Origin: JAZDGX01 sp043806645
GTDB taxonomy: Bacteria > Eisenbacteria > RBG-16-71-46 > CAIMUX01 > WJJG01
NCBI GenBank assembly: GCA_043806645.1
Contig: JAZDGX010000085.1
Location: 1-17,381, forward strand
Length of the DNA: 17,381 nucleotides
Direction: 5' to 3'
Made by a program: the position numbers and the translations under genes. Every line of letters begins with the position of its first letter. The first letter of the stretch is position 1. This document shows, one piece after another, positions 7,219 through 16,897 of the stretch. The notes beneath the pieces are model-generated. The model had not been told where the DNA came from and ran no database searches. It saw only the letters and a list, made by a program, of their open reading frames with translations.

Positions 7219-9495
7219 TCAACGCACGCGCAGGGCGGAAACCGCCACCCGTCGTCCGTCCGCCTGCAGCACGAGGTGGTACATGCCGGAGGGCGCCGCA
7301 CGGCCGGCGGCGTCGCGACCATCCCAGAACAACTCGTGAGTCCCCGCGGAACGGACTTCGCCGGCGATGAGCAGCCGGACCAACCGGCCGGAACAATCCA
7401 GCACCTCCGCGCGCACGCGCCCCGGCTGGGCAAGCGCATAGCGCGCGCGCAGCTCGCTCCCGAATGGGTTGCCCAGAGGTGCGAGCACGAGCGCGCCGGC
7501 GGGCGGATCGTCCTGCGGAATGAAGGCCAGCGAGTCGAAATCGATCCAGATCGGATTCGTGTAGGCGCGGTGGCCGGACGCGGCGTCGTGGGTCAGGAGC
7601 TCGGCACGCAGGTAGTGCAGGCCCAGGAGCCCAAAGGTCGCGAGTTCGACGACGGCCTCCCCCGCGATACCTTCTCCGGAGGCACGGGGGTCCCATTCAT
7701 GAAGCAGGAACGTGGCACTCGCATCTCCGGCGTAGAGCCGGATGGAGCAGACGGCTCCGAACTCCGGGAGCGACGCCCAGCGAAAACTCAACTGTGCCGC
7801 CGTCGTGTCGAGAACGCCCGCGTCTCCCAGTGTCAGGTCGATCTCGTCGTACCAGTCTCCGTCGCCGTTGCGATCGATCCCGATCTCGAGGAAGGGGCCA
7901 TCGGTGACGATGGAGCGGCCTTGGCGATACGCGGCGAGGAGATCCTCGATGGGAGGCAAATCGCCCGTTCCAAATCCGCCCGGCCCGTGCACCACGGTTT
8001 GGACCTTGCCGATGGCGTTGTCGGTCGCGTAGCTGTCGAGACTCAAGTATGAGGCGAAGTTGAAGTCCCCGTGAGCATCGCTGCCTCCGGCGAGGAAGAT
8101 CTTGCGCGGCGAGCCACCGGACCCCGCCTCGAGATTCGCACGCAGGCAGGCGTCCCACAGGGCGATGCCCTCGAGAAGCTCGTTGGGGTACGGATTGCCG
8201 GGGGTCTGCCCCGCATCGAACGCGGGCCAGGGATTGGTCTCGTCGCTCGAGCGGCGGGTCTCGCGCGTGTTGAAGGCCTCGAGGCCGACGAAGCCATCGT
8301 TCATCAACGCCGCCGCCAGATCTTCGTCGCCCCAGGCGGTCCCGTTGACCGTCCAGTCGATGCCGCCCCACTCGGCGGCCAGATTGCTGATCGGATGCGC
8401 GGCATAGGCAAAGCCCTGGGGGGCGAGTTGCGCCAGGCCATCGGGAAGCACAGGCGTGACCGGCCGCTCTCCGAAGGCGCCACTGCGCGGCGAGGATATG
8501 TACTCGGGGTTGTAGAAGAGGGCGTGGATCGTCTTGCCCGCCGACTGGGCATCGATCGAGGCGAGATTGATTTCAACGCCGCGGTAGAGCCGCAGATCCG
8601 CGCCGCCGAACTCCGCGACGTCGGCGCCGAGACCGCCCCAGGAAGAGCCGTAGTCGAAAACGTCGCGGCTGAAGGACGAAACACCGGCCGGAGTCTGCAG
8701 GGTGTACTCCCAATCGTGGGTCGCATAGGAGTAGCTGCCGTCGCCGGTCTCATCGAGATCGCAGGAATGATCGGTGACCACCAGCCAATGCAGGCCGACG
8801 GCGCGGGCGGCAAGCCGGACCGCCGGCAGCGGCGCACCGAATTCCGCGGTGTTGTTCGTGTACATCGAATGATAGTGCGTGTCCCCACCGTACCAGTCCG
8901 CCGGCCAGGGGAAGGGACCGTCGCCCACCCGCACCCGCAGGTAGCGCGTCTTCGTGTAATTCAGCAGGTCGTCCCGGTAGTAGATCGAGACCTTCAGTTG
9001 GATGGTCTGGCCGGCCTGATAGCCCAGGTTGGCGGGGGTGAGCAGCGTGCCGTCGGGCAGCGACGGGTGTCCTTCGGTCACCTGGGTAATGTAGGTCCAG
9101 TAGTCGTGCTCGGCCGGATCGTCGCCGATGCGCTCATCGCCGAAGTCGTGGTCCCACAGCGGCACCGGATTGCCGTCCGTGACATCCCAGCAGCGGATCC
9201 AATGCAGCTCGCGGATGTCGTCGACATCGCAGTCCTTGAGGATGACGACGAGCGGAATCGTCGTCTGCGCCCCCTCGACGCGCCAGGGCGCGTCCATCAG
9301 GAAGTCCTTGGCATAGGTGTTGTCGTAGCGCTCGGCCGGAGGCGCGGAGACCTCCGGAGAGCCGCGTTGGGTTCCCGTCGCGGGGGAACTCGCGGAAAAC
9401 GCGCCGGCCGCCAGGCCCGCCAGGAGCAGCCATGTCCGGCGCCGGGCCGGGAATGAGCGTGAAGTCCGGGGCCGAAGGGAACTTGTCGCCAGCAT
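7219..9495 (-). CDS. Secreted PHP-type metallohydrolase (CehA/McbA-like) with FlgD-like C-terminus
   Basis: A 758-residue exported protein. Basic residues followed by a hydrophobic segment (21-35) form the signal peptide. Residues 50-200 are a beta-rich domain. From 200 to 535 there is a PHP-like metal site in order: GDTHYHS (His207, His209), VTDHS (Asp242, His243), GVEIN (Glu308), AAHP (His367) and GSDAHGD (Asp473, His475). PHP domains hydrolyse phosphoesters or, in the CehA/McbA group, carbamate-type bonds; the substrate here is unknown. DRNGDGDWYDE (541-551) looks like a calcium loop. Residues 665-758 form a FlgD/Ig-like end with WDGRDAAGR and PSGMYHL, shared in style with the protein at 101-1960 and probably a sorting or anchoring module. 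The ATG at 9495 is preceded by GAGG. It is divergent from ettA. Confidence 0.82.
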   Translation of the reverse strand: MLATSSLRPRTSRSFPARRRTWLLLAGLAAGAFSASSPATGTQRGSPEVSAPPAERYDNTYAKDFLMDAPWRVEGAQTTIPLVVILKDCDVDDIRELHWIRCWDVTDGNPVPLWDHDFGDERIGDDPAEHDYWTYITQVTEGHPSLPDGTLLTPANLGYQAGQTIQLKVSIYYRDDLLNYTKTRYLRVRVGDGPFPWPADWYGGDTHYHSMYTNNTAEFGAPLPAVRLAARAVGLHWLVVTDHSCDLDETGDGSYSYATHDWEYTLQTPAGVSSFSRDVFDYGSSWGGLGADVAEFGGADLRLYRGVEINLASIDAQSAGKTIHALFYNPEYISSPRSGAFGERPVTPVLPDGLAQLAPQGFAYAAHPISNLAAEWGGIDWTVNGTAWGDEDLAAALMNDGFVGLEAFNTRETRRSSDETNPWPAFDAGQTPGNPYPNELLEGIALWDACLRANLEAGSGGSPRKIFLAGGSDAHGDFNFASYLSLDSYATDNAIGKVQTVVHGPGGFGTGDLPPIEDLLAAYRQGRSIVTDGPFLEIGIDRNGDGDWYDEIDLTLGDAGVLDTTAAQLSFRWASLPEFGAVCSIRLYAGDASATFLLHEWDPRASGEGIAGEAVVELATFGLLGLHYLRAELLTHDAASGHRAYTNPIWIDFDSLAFIPQDDPPAGALVLAPLGNPFGSELRARYALAQPGRVRAEVLDCSGRLVRLLIAGEVRSAGTHELFWDGRDAAGRAAPSGMYHLVLQADGRRVAVSALRVR

Positions 9496-9599
9496 GGGGT
9501 TGCCTCGTTGATCATTCCGGCCGCAAGGCCCGCCTGCGGTCGATCGCTTGCCTACCTGCCGACAATATCACACTTCAGCACCGGGGCGGGTCCTTCCGC

Positions 9600-9628
9600 T
9601 TGTCAGCGCCGGCATCCTTGGGTAGGCT
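9600..9628 (+). promoter_or_regulatory. Sigma70-like promoter candidate for ettA
   Basis: TTGTCA (9600-9605) lies exactly 17 bases before TAGGCT (9623-9628). Transcription would start near 9635, leaving a leader of about 67 bases before the GTG at 9702. The form resembles the TTGACC-17-TAGGGT candidate at 6094-6122. The rest of the gap 9496-9701 shows only a short AT-rich patch at 9563-9570. Confidence 0.4.
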
Positions 9629-9701
9629 TCGCTGCGCCGGTCGGGATTTCGCGCGCGCCTCCTCGGCGCATTCAATGACAGGATCGGGAAAGGAAGCCAG
9701 C

Positions 9702-11381
<1,680 letters not shown>

Positions 11382-11425
11382 GCGCGACGGAACTTCGATC
11401 GCGCCATAGCGAACCAGAGGTGCCC

Positions 11426-11821
11426 ATGACTCGAGTCACTGGAATCGGCGGGATCTTCATCAAGGCCCAGGACCCCGAGGCCCTGCGCGACTGGTATCGG
11501 GAACACTTGGGACTCGACATCCAGGAGTGGGGTGGAGTCATCTTCCATTGGCAAACGCCTGAACGTCCGGACCCGCACGGCGCTACCGTGTGGAGCGTAT
11601 TCCCGCGCACCTCGCCCTACTTCGCACCGAGCACCGCCCCCTTCATGGTCAACTACCGCGTGGCGGATCTGGATGCCCTGCTGGATCAGCTGCGGGCGGA
11701 AGGTTGCGAAGTCGACTCGCAGACCGAGGCATCCGAGTACGGGAAGTTCGGCTGGGTCATGGACCCGGAGGGCAATCGCGTCGAGCTTTGGGAGCCCGCG
11801 CCGGGTCCCTTCGCTTCCTAG
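11426..11821 (+). CDS. VOC-family (glyoxalase-fold) protein
   Basis: A 131-residue protein of the vicinal oxygen chelate superfamily, which includes glyoxalase I, fosfomycin- and bleomycin-resistance proteins and ring-cleavage dioxygenases. It has the two beta-alpha-beta-beta-beta halves: 'F.kaqDPeaLrdWYrehLGL' (11-30) begins the first and 'NYRVaDLDALLDQLraeG' (76-93) the second. DPEGNRVELWEP (113-124) contributes the typical C-terminal metal Glu120. The protein is single-length, so it would act as a dimer. The start at ATG 11426 has AGAGG five bases upstream; a GTG two codons earlier is less well placed. It follows ettA by 44 bases and precedes the DinB-like gene by 120 bases. The substrate cannot be told from sequence. 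Confidence 0.85.
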   Translation: MTRVTGIGGIFIKAQDPEALRDWYREHLGLDIQEWGGVIFHWQTPERPDPHGATVWSVFPRTSPYFAPSTAPFMVNYRVADLDALLDQLRAEGCEVDSQTEASEYGKFGWVMDPEGNRVELWEPAPGPFAS

Positions 11822-11837
11822 CGACCGAACTGGTCGC
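11821..11837 (+). terminator. Hairpin touching the VOC stop codon
   Basis: GCGACC (11821-11826) pairs perfectly with GGTCGC (11832-11837) around GAACT; its first base is the last base of the TAG stop. No T-run follows. The gap continues to 11941 with a second CCGG-CAAG-CCGG repeat and the ribosome site of the DinB-like gene. It is a weak terminator or mRNA-end structure. Confidence 0.3.
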
Positions 11838-11941
11838 GACATTCGAAAGGGCCCTTCCGGCAAGCCGGCCGCCGGCCGCCCGGGCAGCCCTGGTGCGTAC
11901 GGCAGGCCCGCGGCATGCCAGGCCCCGAACAAGGAGTGCGC

Positions 11942-12424
11942 ATGCATACCTCCGCGGCATTGCTCGAATTTCACGAACGTGCTCACCGAAACCTGGCCGC
12001 CCTGCTGGCCCACTGCCGCGGCCTGAGCAGCGAGGAGGCGGATCGCGAAGTGCCGGGCTTCGGGTATCCGTCCGTGAGGCTCCAGTTGCACCACGGAATC
12101 GGTGCTGAGAAGTATTGGATCGGAGTGCTTCAGGGGCGCATCGATGCCGACGACGACGCCCCGGATTACCCCACGATCGAATCCCTGCAGGCGTACCGGC
12201 AGCGGGTTTTCGCGGCGACGGAAGGGTACCTGCGCGCCGCCTCGTTGGAGGAACTGAACACCGCGCGCCCGATGATGACCTGGGGAGGCAAGGAGCGCGT
12301 GCTGATCCCCGCCCACGTGTTCGTGCGCACGTTGACGCACCTCTACCATCATCAGGGGCAGGTTGTGGCGATGTGCCGTCTGCTGGGGAGGCCGAGCACG
12401 GGGCTGGATTATCCGATCGCCTGA
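11942..12424 (+). CDS. DinB-fold protein, probable metal-dependent enzyme
   Basis: A 160-residue four-helix protein of the DinB/YfiT-like group. The family's histidine triad is visible: His50 or His51 in the second helix (QLHHGIGAEKYW) and His133 plus His137 in the HLYHHQGQ motif (H-x3-H-x-GQ). Relatives include bacillithiol or mycothiol S-transferases, maleylpyruvate isomerase and many uncharacterised stress proteins, so thiol-dependent detoxification is a reasonable but unproven role. The start is ATG 11942, chosen because AAGGAG lies six bases upstream; an in-frame ATG at 11915 lacks such a site. It lies on the same strand as ettA and the VOC gene, and VOC plus DinB genes are plausible detoxification partners. 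Confidence 0.85.
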   Translation: MHTSAALLEFHERAHRNLAALLAHCRGLSSEEADREVPGFGYPSVRLQLHHGIGAEKYWIGVLQGRIDADDDAPDYPTIESLQAYRQRVFAATEGYLRAASLEELNTARPMMTWGGKERVLIPAHVFVRTLTHLYHHQGQVVAMCRLLGRPSTGLDYPIA

Positions 12425-12429
12425 GCCTT

Positions 12430-12452
12430 GGGTGACGCAGGCTGCGCCACCC
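12430..12452. terminator. Hairpin between convergent genes, bidirectional terminator candidate
   Basis: GGGTG-A-CGC (12430-12438) pairs with GCG-C-CACCC (12444-12452) around AGGCT, eight pairs with one A-C mismatch. It lies 6 bases after the DinB-like stop, in the 90-base gap before the stop of the minus-strand lipoprotein gene. No T-run is present on either side. Confidence 0.4.
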
Positions 12453-12514
12453 GGCCACTCGGCCCTTTCACCGGGCGAAACTCAGGGCGCGGGCGCGGGC
12501 ACGCCGCTCCTTCC

Positions 12515-14674
12515 CTACTCCTCAAACTGGATCAGGACCGCGGCGGGGTTTTCCGCATTCCCCCAATCGGTGGAGACATAGTTGCCCGGCGTGTATCCCG
12601 CGCAGAAGTGCCAGATGCGGGCGCTGACGCCGGAGACGTAGGTCGATGCCGCCGACCCCGAAGCTCGGTACCGCAGAGTGGTGTAGGGCGGGGTCGATGA
12701 GGGCGACAGGGGCAGTCCCGCAATCGCGTAGTCCCACGAATCTTCGAACCTGTCGTTGGCCGTGCGCGCGCTGTAGTGCAGCGAGCTGATGTTCATCGTC
12801 CGGCCGTCCGTGCCGGCGGTGCCCTGGATCGAGACTTCCCAAGTTACCGTTCCTTCGCAGATATGCTCGTAGGAGCCGGCGTTGGAGTAGCTGAACGAGG
12901 TGCCGTTCCAGCTGATCGGCGGTCCCACGTCGGTGGTGCCCAAGCCGGTGTTGCCCGCGCCGAAGTACTCGTCGAGGACGAAGTCATCTTGGCCGTCGGT
13001 GAATGTGATCGAGCCCCCGAAGGAGACCCAGACCTTGGTCTTGCGCTTCAGCGCCTCGAGCGGGCGGTCGGGATTGATGACCACGTCCCCGAGGTTGAAT
13101 TCCTGCGTCGTGAGGGTTGTCCAGGGGATCTGGATTCCGGTCGTGATGTCGATCGAGTCGCCGTCGTCATAGACGCGCAGGATGCTCGCGCCGGGGAAGA
13201 AGGTCGCGATGCGGTAGCTGCCGTCGGCGGCGCTTTGGCCGGCGCCGGGTCCGAGGCGGTACTCCAGCCCGCCGGCGGAGCTGACACCGCGCGCGGTCAG
13301 GCCCTCGAGGGGGCTCCCCAGCGGATCGACGAAGCGGCAGCGGACCCGGTAGGTCCAGCCCAGCGGCTGCAGGATCGCGGGCAGGCGGTCGGCCTGCCCG
13401 ATGCGCGCGAGATAGGTTTCGACCTTCGTGCGGACCGTATAGATGTCCGTCGTGCCGTCGGCGATGATCTGGTAGCAGGCGTGGAAGAGGCTGTCCCGGT
13501 CGGCCGTGATGACCGGGGCCGGCACGCGGGGTCCCGCATAGCTCAGCATCGTGCCGCTGTCGCGAATGATCGATGCGAACATGCAGGTGGCGAATCCCTC
13601 GAGGTCGGGGAAATGGACCTTGTCCGGCTCGTTGGTCCCCGCGGGGCCGCTGGCCACGAATGCGCCCCCCTCGGGGCCGCGGCCGCCGACCGTTCCCTTG
13701 AGATAGTACTCTGCGAAGTAGGCCGGCTCCTCGATCAAGTTGTTCGCGCAGCCGGGCGTTCCGACCCCATGCGTGGAGGGACGCGCGTTCCGAGCGAAGT
13801 TCACATACGCGCTTCCGATCAGGACATGGTGGAAGTAGTGGCCGGTCTCATGGGCCACGCTTCCCGGGCTGTCGTTGGTCATCAGGAGCATGCAGCGGTT
13901 GATGGCCGGATAGAATGTCCAGAAGGGAGCGTATTTGGGGCTGCTCGGCCACCATTGACCGGGAGTGTTCATGGCCACATAAAGCTTCGGTGCATACGAA
14001 CCGTTGATGTCGGCCATGACCCGCGTCCGCAGCGCGGGCGGAATTGCGAAAATCAACGTATTGCAGGCATCCCGGATGTTCTGCTCGAAGCGCTTCGCCA
14101 GCGTATCGCGAGGCGTTCCGGCCGCGAACTTCAGGGGTTTGAAGGCCGGGACCCCGCTCCAGCGGTAGGCCGGGCCCGACTTGCGCGTCTGGCCGAGGGG
14201 CAGTGGGAAGACATACGCCGCGGAGTCGGGACTTGCGTCGAGCAAGGGCAGCCAGCTGTGGGTGGCCTCTTCAGCGTTCTCCAGGATCATGCCGTCGTGC
14301 GCCTCGTAGCCGAGCAGAAACTCCGTCGTGTCCGGCGCGTTGGACATCAGGAACTCGACGGCGCCGGAACCGGAATAAGCCACTTGAAAGGCGCCCTCGC
14401 CCGCCCCGGTTTGCGGGCCCGCGAGGATCGGGAAGATCGTCAGCGTGTCGCTGCCGCCGGCCGGAAAGCGGAAGGTGCCGACGGAATCCTCGATGATTGC
14501 GTTGGGCGCCGCGGGCGCCGCATAGGCGCGCGGCTCCCCCAGGGTCCAGTCGTCGGATGGATCGTCATCGACGATGGTCAGGCGCTCTCTCTCGCAACCG
14601 AGGAGGGCGACAAAAATGCAGGTGATCGTGATCGAGGCCGCGACCGTAATGCGATGCTGGTTGCCGAAGGCCAT
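12515..14674 (-). CDS. Large lipoprotein with gluzincin-like metallopeptidase site
   Basis: A 719-residue predicted lipoprotein. Hydrophobic residues 10-26 end in ALLGC, making Cys27 the lipidation site. Residues 271-281 read GSVAHETGHYF, an HExxH zinc motif (His275, Glu276, His279). Some 36 residues later NNLIEEPAYFAEYY (311-324) could supply the third ligand (Glu315 or Glu316), the gluzincin arrangement. It would therefore be an outer-surface or periplasmic protease, family not recognised. Residues 445-510 look like a carboxypeptidase-regulatory Ig-like domain ('G.pl.Gl.v... a..dG.y'). The C-terminal 180 residues are beta-rich. The start is ATG 14674 with AGGGGGA upstream; longer in-frame starts would spoil the signal. 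It lies 192 bases downstream of the sulfatase-like gene on the same strand. Lipoprotein is firm, protease probable. Confidence 0.72.
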   Translation of the reverse strand: MAFGNQHRITVAASITITCIFVALLGCERERLTIVDDDPSDDWTLGEPRAYAAPAAPNAIIEDSVGTFRFPAGGSDTLTIFPILAGPQTGAGEGAFQVAYSGSGAVEFLMSNAPDTTEFLLGYEAHDGMILENAEEATHSWLPLLDASPDSAAYVFPLPLGQTRKSGPAYRWSGVPAFKPLKFAAGTPRDTLAKRFEQNIRDACNTLIFAIPPALRTRVMADINGSYAPKLYVAMNTPGQWWPSSPKYAPFWTFYPAINRCMLLMTNDSPGSVAHETGHYFHHVLIGSAYVNFARNARPSTHGVGTPGCANNLIEEPAYFAEYYLKGTVGGRGPEGGAFVASGPAGTNEPDKVHFPDLEGFATCMFASIIRDSGTMLSYAGPRVPAPVITADRDSLFHACYQIIADGTTDIYTVRTKVETYLARIGQADRLPAILQPLGWTYRVRCRFVDPLGSPLEGLTARGVSSAGGLEYRLGPGAGQSAADGSYRIATFFPGASILRVYDDGDSIDITTGIQIPWTTLTTQEFNLGDVVINPDRPLEALKRKTKVWVSFGGSITFTDGQDDFVLDEYFGAGNTGLGTTDVGPPISWNGTSFSYSNAGSYEHICEGTVTWEVSIQGTAGTDGRTMNISSLHYSARTANDRFEDSWDYAIAGLPLSPSSTPPYTTLRYRASGSAASTYVSGVSARIWHFCAGYTPGNYVSTDWGNAENPAAVLIQFEE

Positions 14675-14801
14675 GGTGTCCCCCTGATCCCGTTCTCTTG
14701 CGAATCTTCCCGTTGCTCGCGAGATCTTGGGGGCGGGCCCGTTGCGCTGCAATCGGAATCCGGCAGGGTAGATCGCGAAGCAGCACCAGGGCGCCGGGCG
14801 G

Positions 14802-14823
14802 GCGTCGCGGGATCCCGCGACGC
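14802..14823. repeat. 22-base perfect palindrome downstream of the sulfatase-like gene
   Basis: GCGTCGCGGGA is followed directly by its exact reverse complement TCCCGCGACGC. As RNA it would form a nine-pair stem with a GATC loop. It lies 43 bases beyond the sulfatase-like stop, in the 192-base gap before the lipoprotein gene, and has no T-run on either side. It may be a T-less terminator, an mRNA stabiliser or a dimeric repressor site for the lipoprotein gene. The symmetry is seen; the function is inferred. Confidence 0.55.
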
Positions 14824-14866
14824 GGCGACAATCAAAGCGACTCGCGGTCCGGATTGCATTCCCCGG

Positions 14867-16846
14867 TCACTTCAGATACCCCAGCCCCCGCAGCCGCTCG
14901 CGCGTCACCTCATCGATCTCGATCTCGACGCGCGGCACTGCCTCGCGGGCCGCCACTGCGCGCATCTCCTCGAGTCCTTCCAGCATGGGCCCGAGCCAGG
15001 TGACTCCCGGAGCGGCCACGTCATGCATCTCGTGCGGATCGTCCGCGAGGTCGAAGGCCAGGGTGATTGTCCGACCGGTCTGGTGGGCGTGGATCACCTT
15101 GCAGGATCCCGCGCGCAGGCTGCGTGCGGAATTCCCGCCGAAATCGACTTCGCTGAAGGCGGGTCGCGGAGGCAGGGGCGGCTCCATGCCGCGCACGATG
15201 GGCAGCAGACTGCGTCCGGCAAGCGACTCCGACGCGGGCAGCCCGCACACCTCCAGGATCGTGGGCACGAGGTCGACATGGCGGACCGGGTGCGGGAAGC
15301 GCTGCCCGCGGCCTTCTTCCAACTCGGGGCCGCTCAGCATCAGCGGCACGTGCAGCAACTCCTCGTGGAGCGACTGTCCATGCCCCCAGCCTCCGTGGTC
15401 GTGGAATTCCTCGCCATGATCGGCCGTCAGCACGATCAGCGTCCGGTCCAGCAGACCGCGCCGCTTCAGATCGCGAATGATCTCGCTTACCCAGAAATCG
15501 GCCAGGCGGATCGATCCGTCGTAGAGCGCCACCATGTTGGCCAGGCTGTCGGCCGCGATCGGCGGCGCGGGGGCGAACGGGAGGAAGCCATTGTACGCGG
15601 GATGGTCGATCATCTTGGGACGCATGATCAGGCTGTCGGGCATGAACAGCGTGTCGTAGGGCTCGGGAGGATCGTAAGGCGCGTGCGGTTCCATGAAATG
15701 CAGATAGGCGAAGAAGCGCTCGCCCGGCGCGCGGTCCAGCCAGGACCAGAAGGCGCGCGTCAACCCCTCAGCGCTCAGCCCCCCCGCGGGCACATCCCTA
15801 CGGATCAAGACCCCCTCGGCCGCGATCAACCATGCGAGCGCATCTCCGGCCGGAGCGACGAGCTGGCCGAGGCGTTCGAGCAGATGTCCCAGAAGCAGTT
15901 GGGTCAGGCGGGGCGGGCGGTTGCCGTAGAAGTGCTGGGTTCCGCGATCGAACCCGAAGGTGGGCGTGATGAAATGGTTGGCCGTGAAGATCGCCGTGCG
16001 ATACCCATGGCGCCGCAGCATCGCCGGCAGGAGATCGACGGCACCGGGAACGGCGCCGGCCATCGAATTGACGCCGTGCGTGGAGGGATAGAGCCCGGTC
16101 AGGAGCGTGGCGGTCGAGGGCTTGGTCCAGGGGGCCTGCGCGGCGGCTTGATCGAACACGACCGCTTCGCTCGCCCAGCGGTCGATCTGGGGTGACGTGG
16201 GTCGCTCGTATCCGTTGAGCGACAGATGGTCATAGCGCAGGGCGTCGATGACGATGAAGACAACATTGCGGTCGAGCCCGGCCCCCGGATCGGTAACCTG
16301 GATGTCGCGGCCGCGCACCGGCACGAGCGCGGCCACGGTCAATGCCATTGCGAAAGCGGCCGACAGCCACCCGAGCAGGCGCCTTGGCCGCCGCAGCCCC
16401 AATCGGCGATCGAGATCCGCCCGGCCGATCAAGCGTCCCAGGCCGATGGCCAGCGGCACCGCGGCAGCGAGGATGACCGCGGTCACGGCGAGCGAGCGGC
16501 CGGCGCCCGCCTCGGGCAGGTAGCGCACATTGGCGTACCCGGCGCCGAAGAGGAAAGCGAAAAACCCGGTCAGCACCGCGACCGTGACCGCCACGGGAGG
16601 CCGGCGCCGAAGAGCCGCGTGGATCAGCGCGACCAGCACGCCCAGACCGGCCCCGCACAGGCCGTACAGCAGGGCCGCCTCGAGGGCGTACTGGTGCGTC
16701 ACGGATGAGGCGGGAGCGAGCATCCCGCTCAAGACCTCGCCGACGCCGACCCAGGCCCCGAACAGGAGACCCAGCCCGACGGGCGATATCGGACGGACCT
16801 CATCCGGGGTCGAGGAATCTCCGTGTCCCGTGGGGAGGGGCTTCAT
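14867..16846 (-). CDS. Membrane-anchored sulfatase-fold hydrolase/transferase, Thr-nucleophile type
   Basis: A 659-residue protein with five predicted N-terminal helices (about 22-40, 54-79, 84-101, 118-138 and 158-176) and an alkaline-phosphatase/sulfatase-fold domain from 193 to 560. Metal-site landmarks are Asp201 (VIVIDALRYDHL), TADHGEE with Asp476 and His477, and GWGHG with His489. At the nucleophile position, where arylsulfatases have Cys/Ser-x-Pro-x-Arg, it reads WTKPSTATLLTG, giving Thr241 and no Arg. Thr is the nucleophile in LtaS and EptA-type phospho-group transferases, so a phosphoglycerol- or phosphoethanolamine-type reaction fits better than sulfate ester cleavage. Five helices would place the catalytic domain outside the cytoplasm, as in LtaS. 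The C-terminus RLRGLGYLK is common in environmental sulfatase-like proteins. ATG 16846 has AGAGGA upstream. The substrate is unknown. Confidence 0.85.
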   Translation of the reverse strand: MKPLPTGHGDSSTPDEVRPISPVGLGLLFGAWVGVGEVLSGMLAPASSVTHQYALEAALLYGLCGAGLGVLVALIHAALRRRPPVAVTVAVLTGFFAFLFGAGYANVRYLPEAGAGRSLAVTAVILAAAVPLAIGLGRLIGRADLDRRLGLRRPRRLLGWLSAAFAMALTVAALVPVRGRDIQVTDPGAGLDRNVVFIVIDALRYDHLSLNGYERPTSPQIDRWASEAVVFDQAAAQAPWTKPSTATLLTGLYPSTHGVNSMAGAVPGAVDLLPAMLRRHGYRTAIFTANHFITPTFGFDRGTQHFYGNRPPRLTQLLLGHLLERLGQLVAPAGDALAWLIAAEGVLIRRDVPAGGLSAEGLTRAFWSWLDRAPGERFFAYLHFMEPHAPYDPPEPYDTLFMPDSLIMRPKMIDHPAYNGFLPFAPAPPIAADSLANMVALYDGSIRLADFWVSEIIRDLKRRGLLDRTLIVLTADHGEEFHDHGGWGHGQSLHEELLHVPLMLSGPELEEGRGQRFPHPVRHVDLVPTILEVCGLPASESLAGRSLLPIVRGMEPPLPPRPAFSEVDFGGNSARSLRAGSCKVIHAHQTGRTITLAFDLADDPHEMHDVAAPGVTWLGPMLEGLEEMRAVAAREAVPRVEIEIDEVTRERLRGLGYLK

Positions 16847-16897
16847 CGCATCGGTCCTCTTCGCCTCGGCCCCGGCTCGCTGCCGGGCGGCATCATT

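Noticed and set aside
8071..9456. A 461-codon plus-strand frame opposite the PHP-type gene
   Set aside because: The minus-strand gene has an ordered PHP metal site and a signal peptide; the opposite frame has neither motif nor ribosome site.
12484..12503. Short GGGCGC repeats before the lipoprotein stop
   Set aside because: Only two to three imperfect units, as expected from base composition; not a meaningful tandem array.
12776..16195. A 1139-codon plus-strand open frame crossing two minus-strand genes and their gap
   Set aside because: It lies opposite the lipoprotein and sulfatase-like genes, which have recognisable catalytic motifs, signals and ribosome sites. Its translation is rich in R, G, A, D and V without domain motifs, as expected for an antisense shadow in GC-rich DNA.
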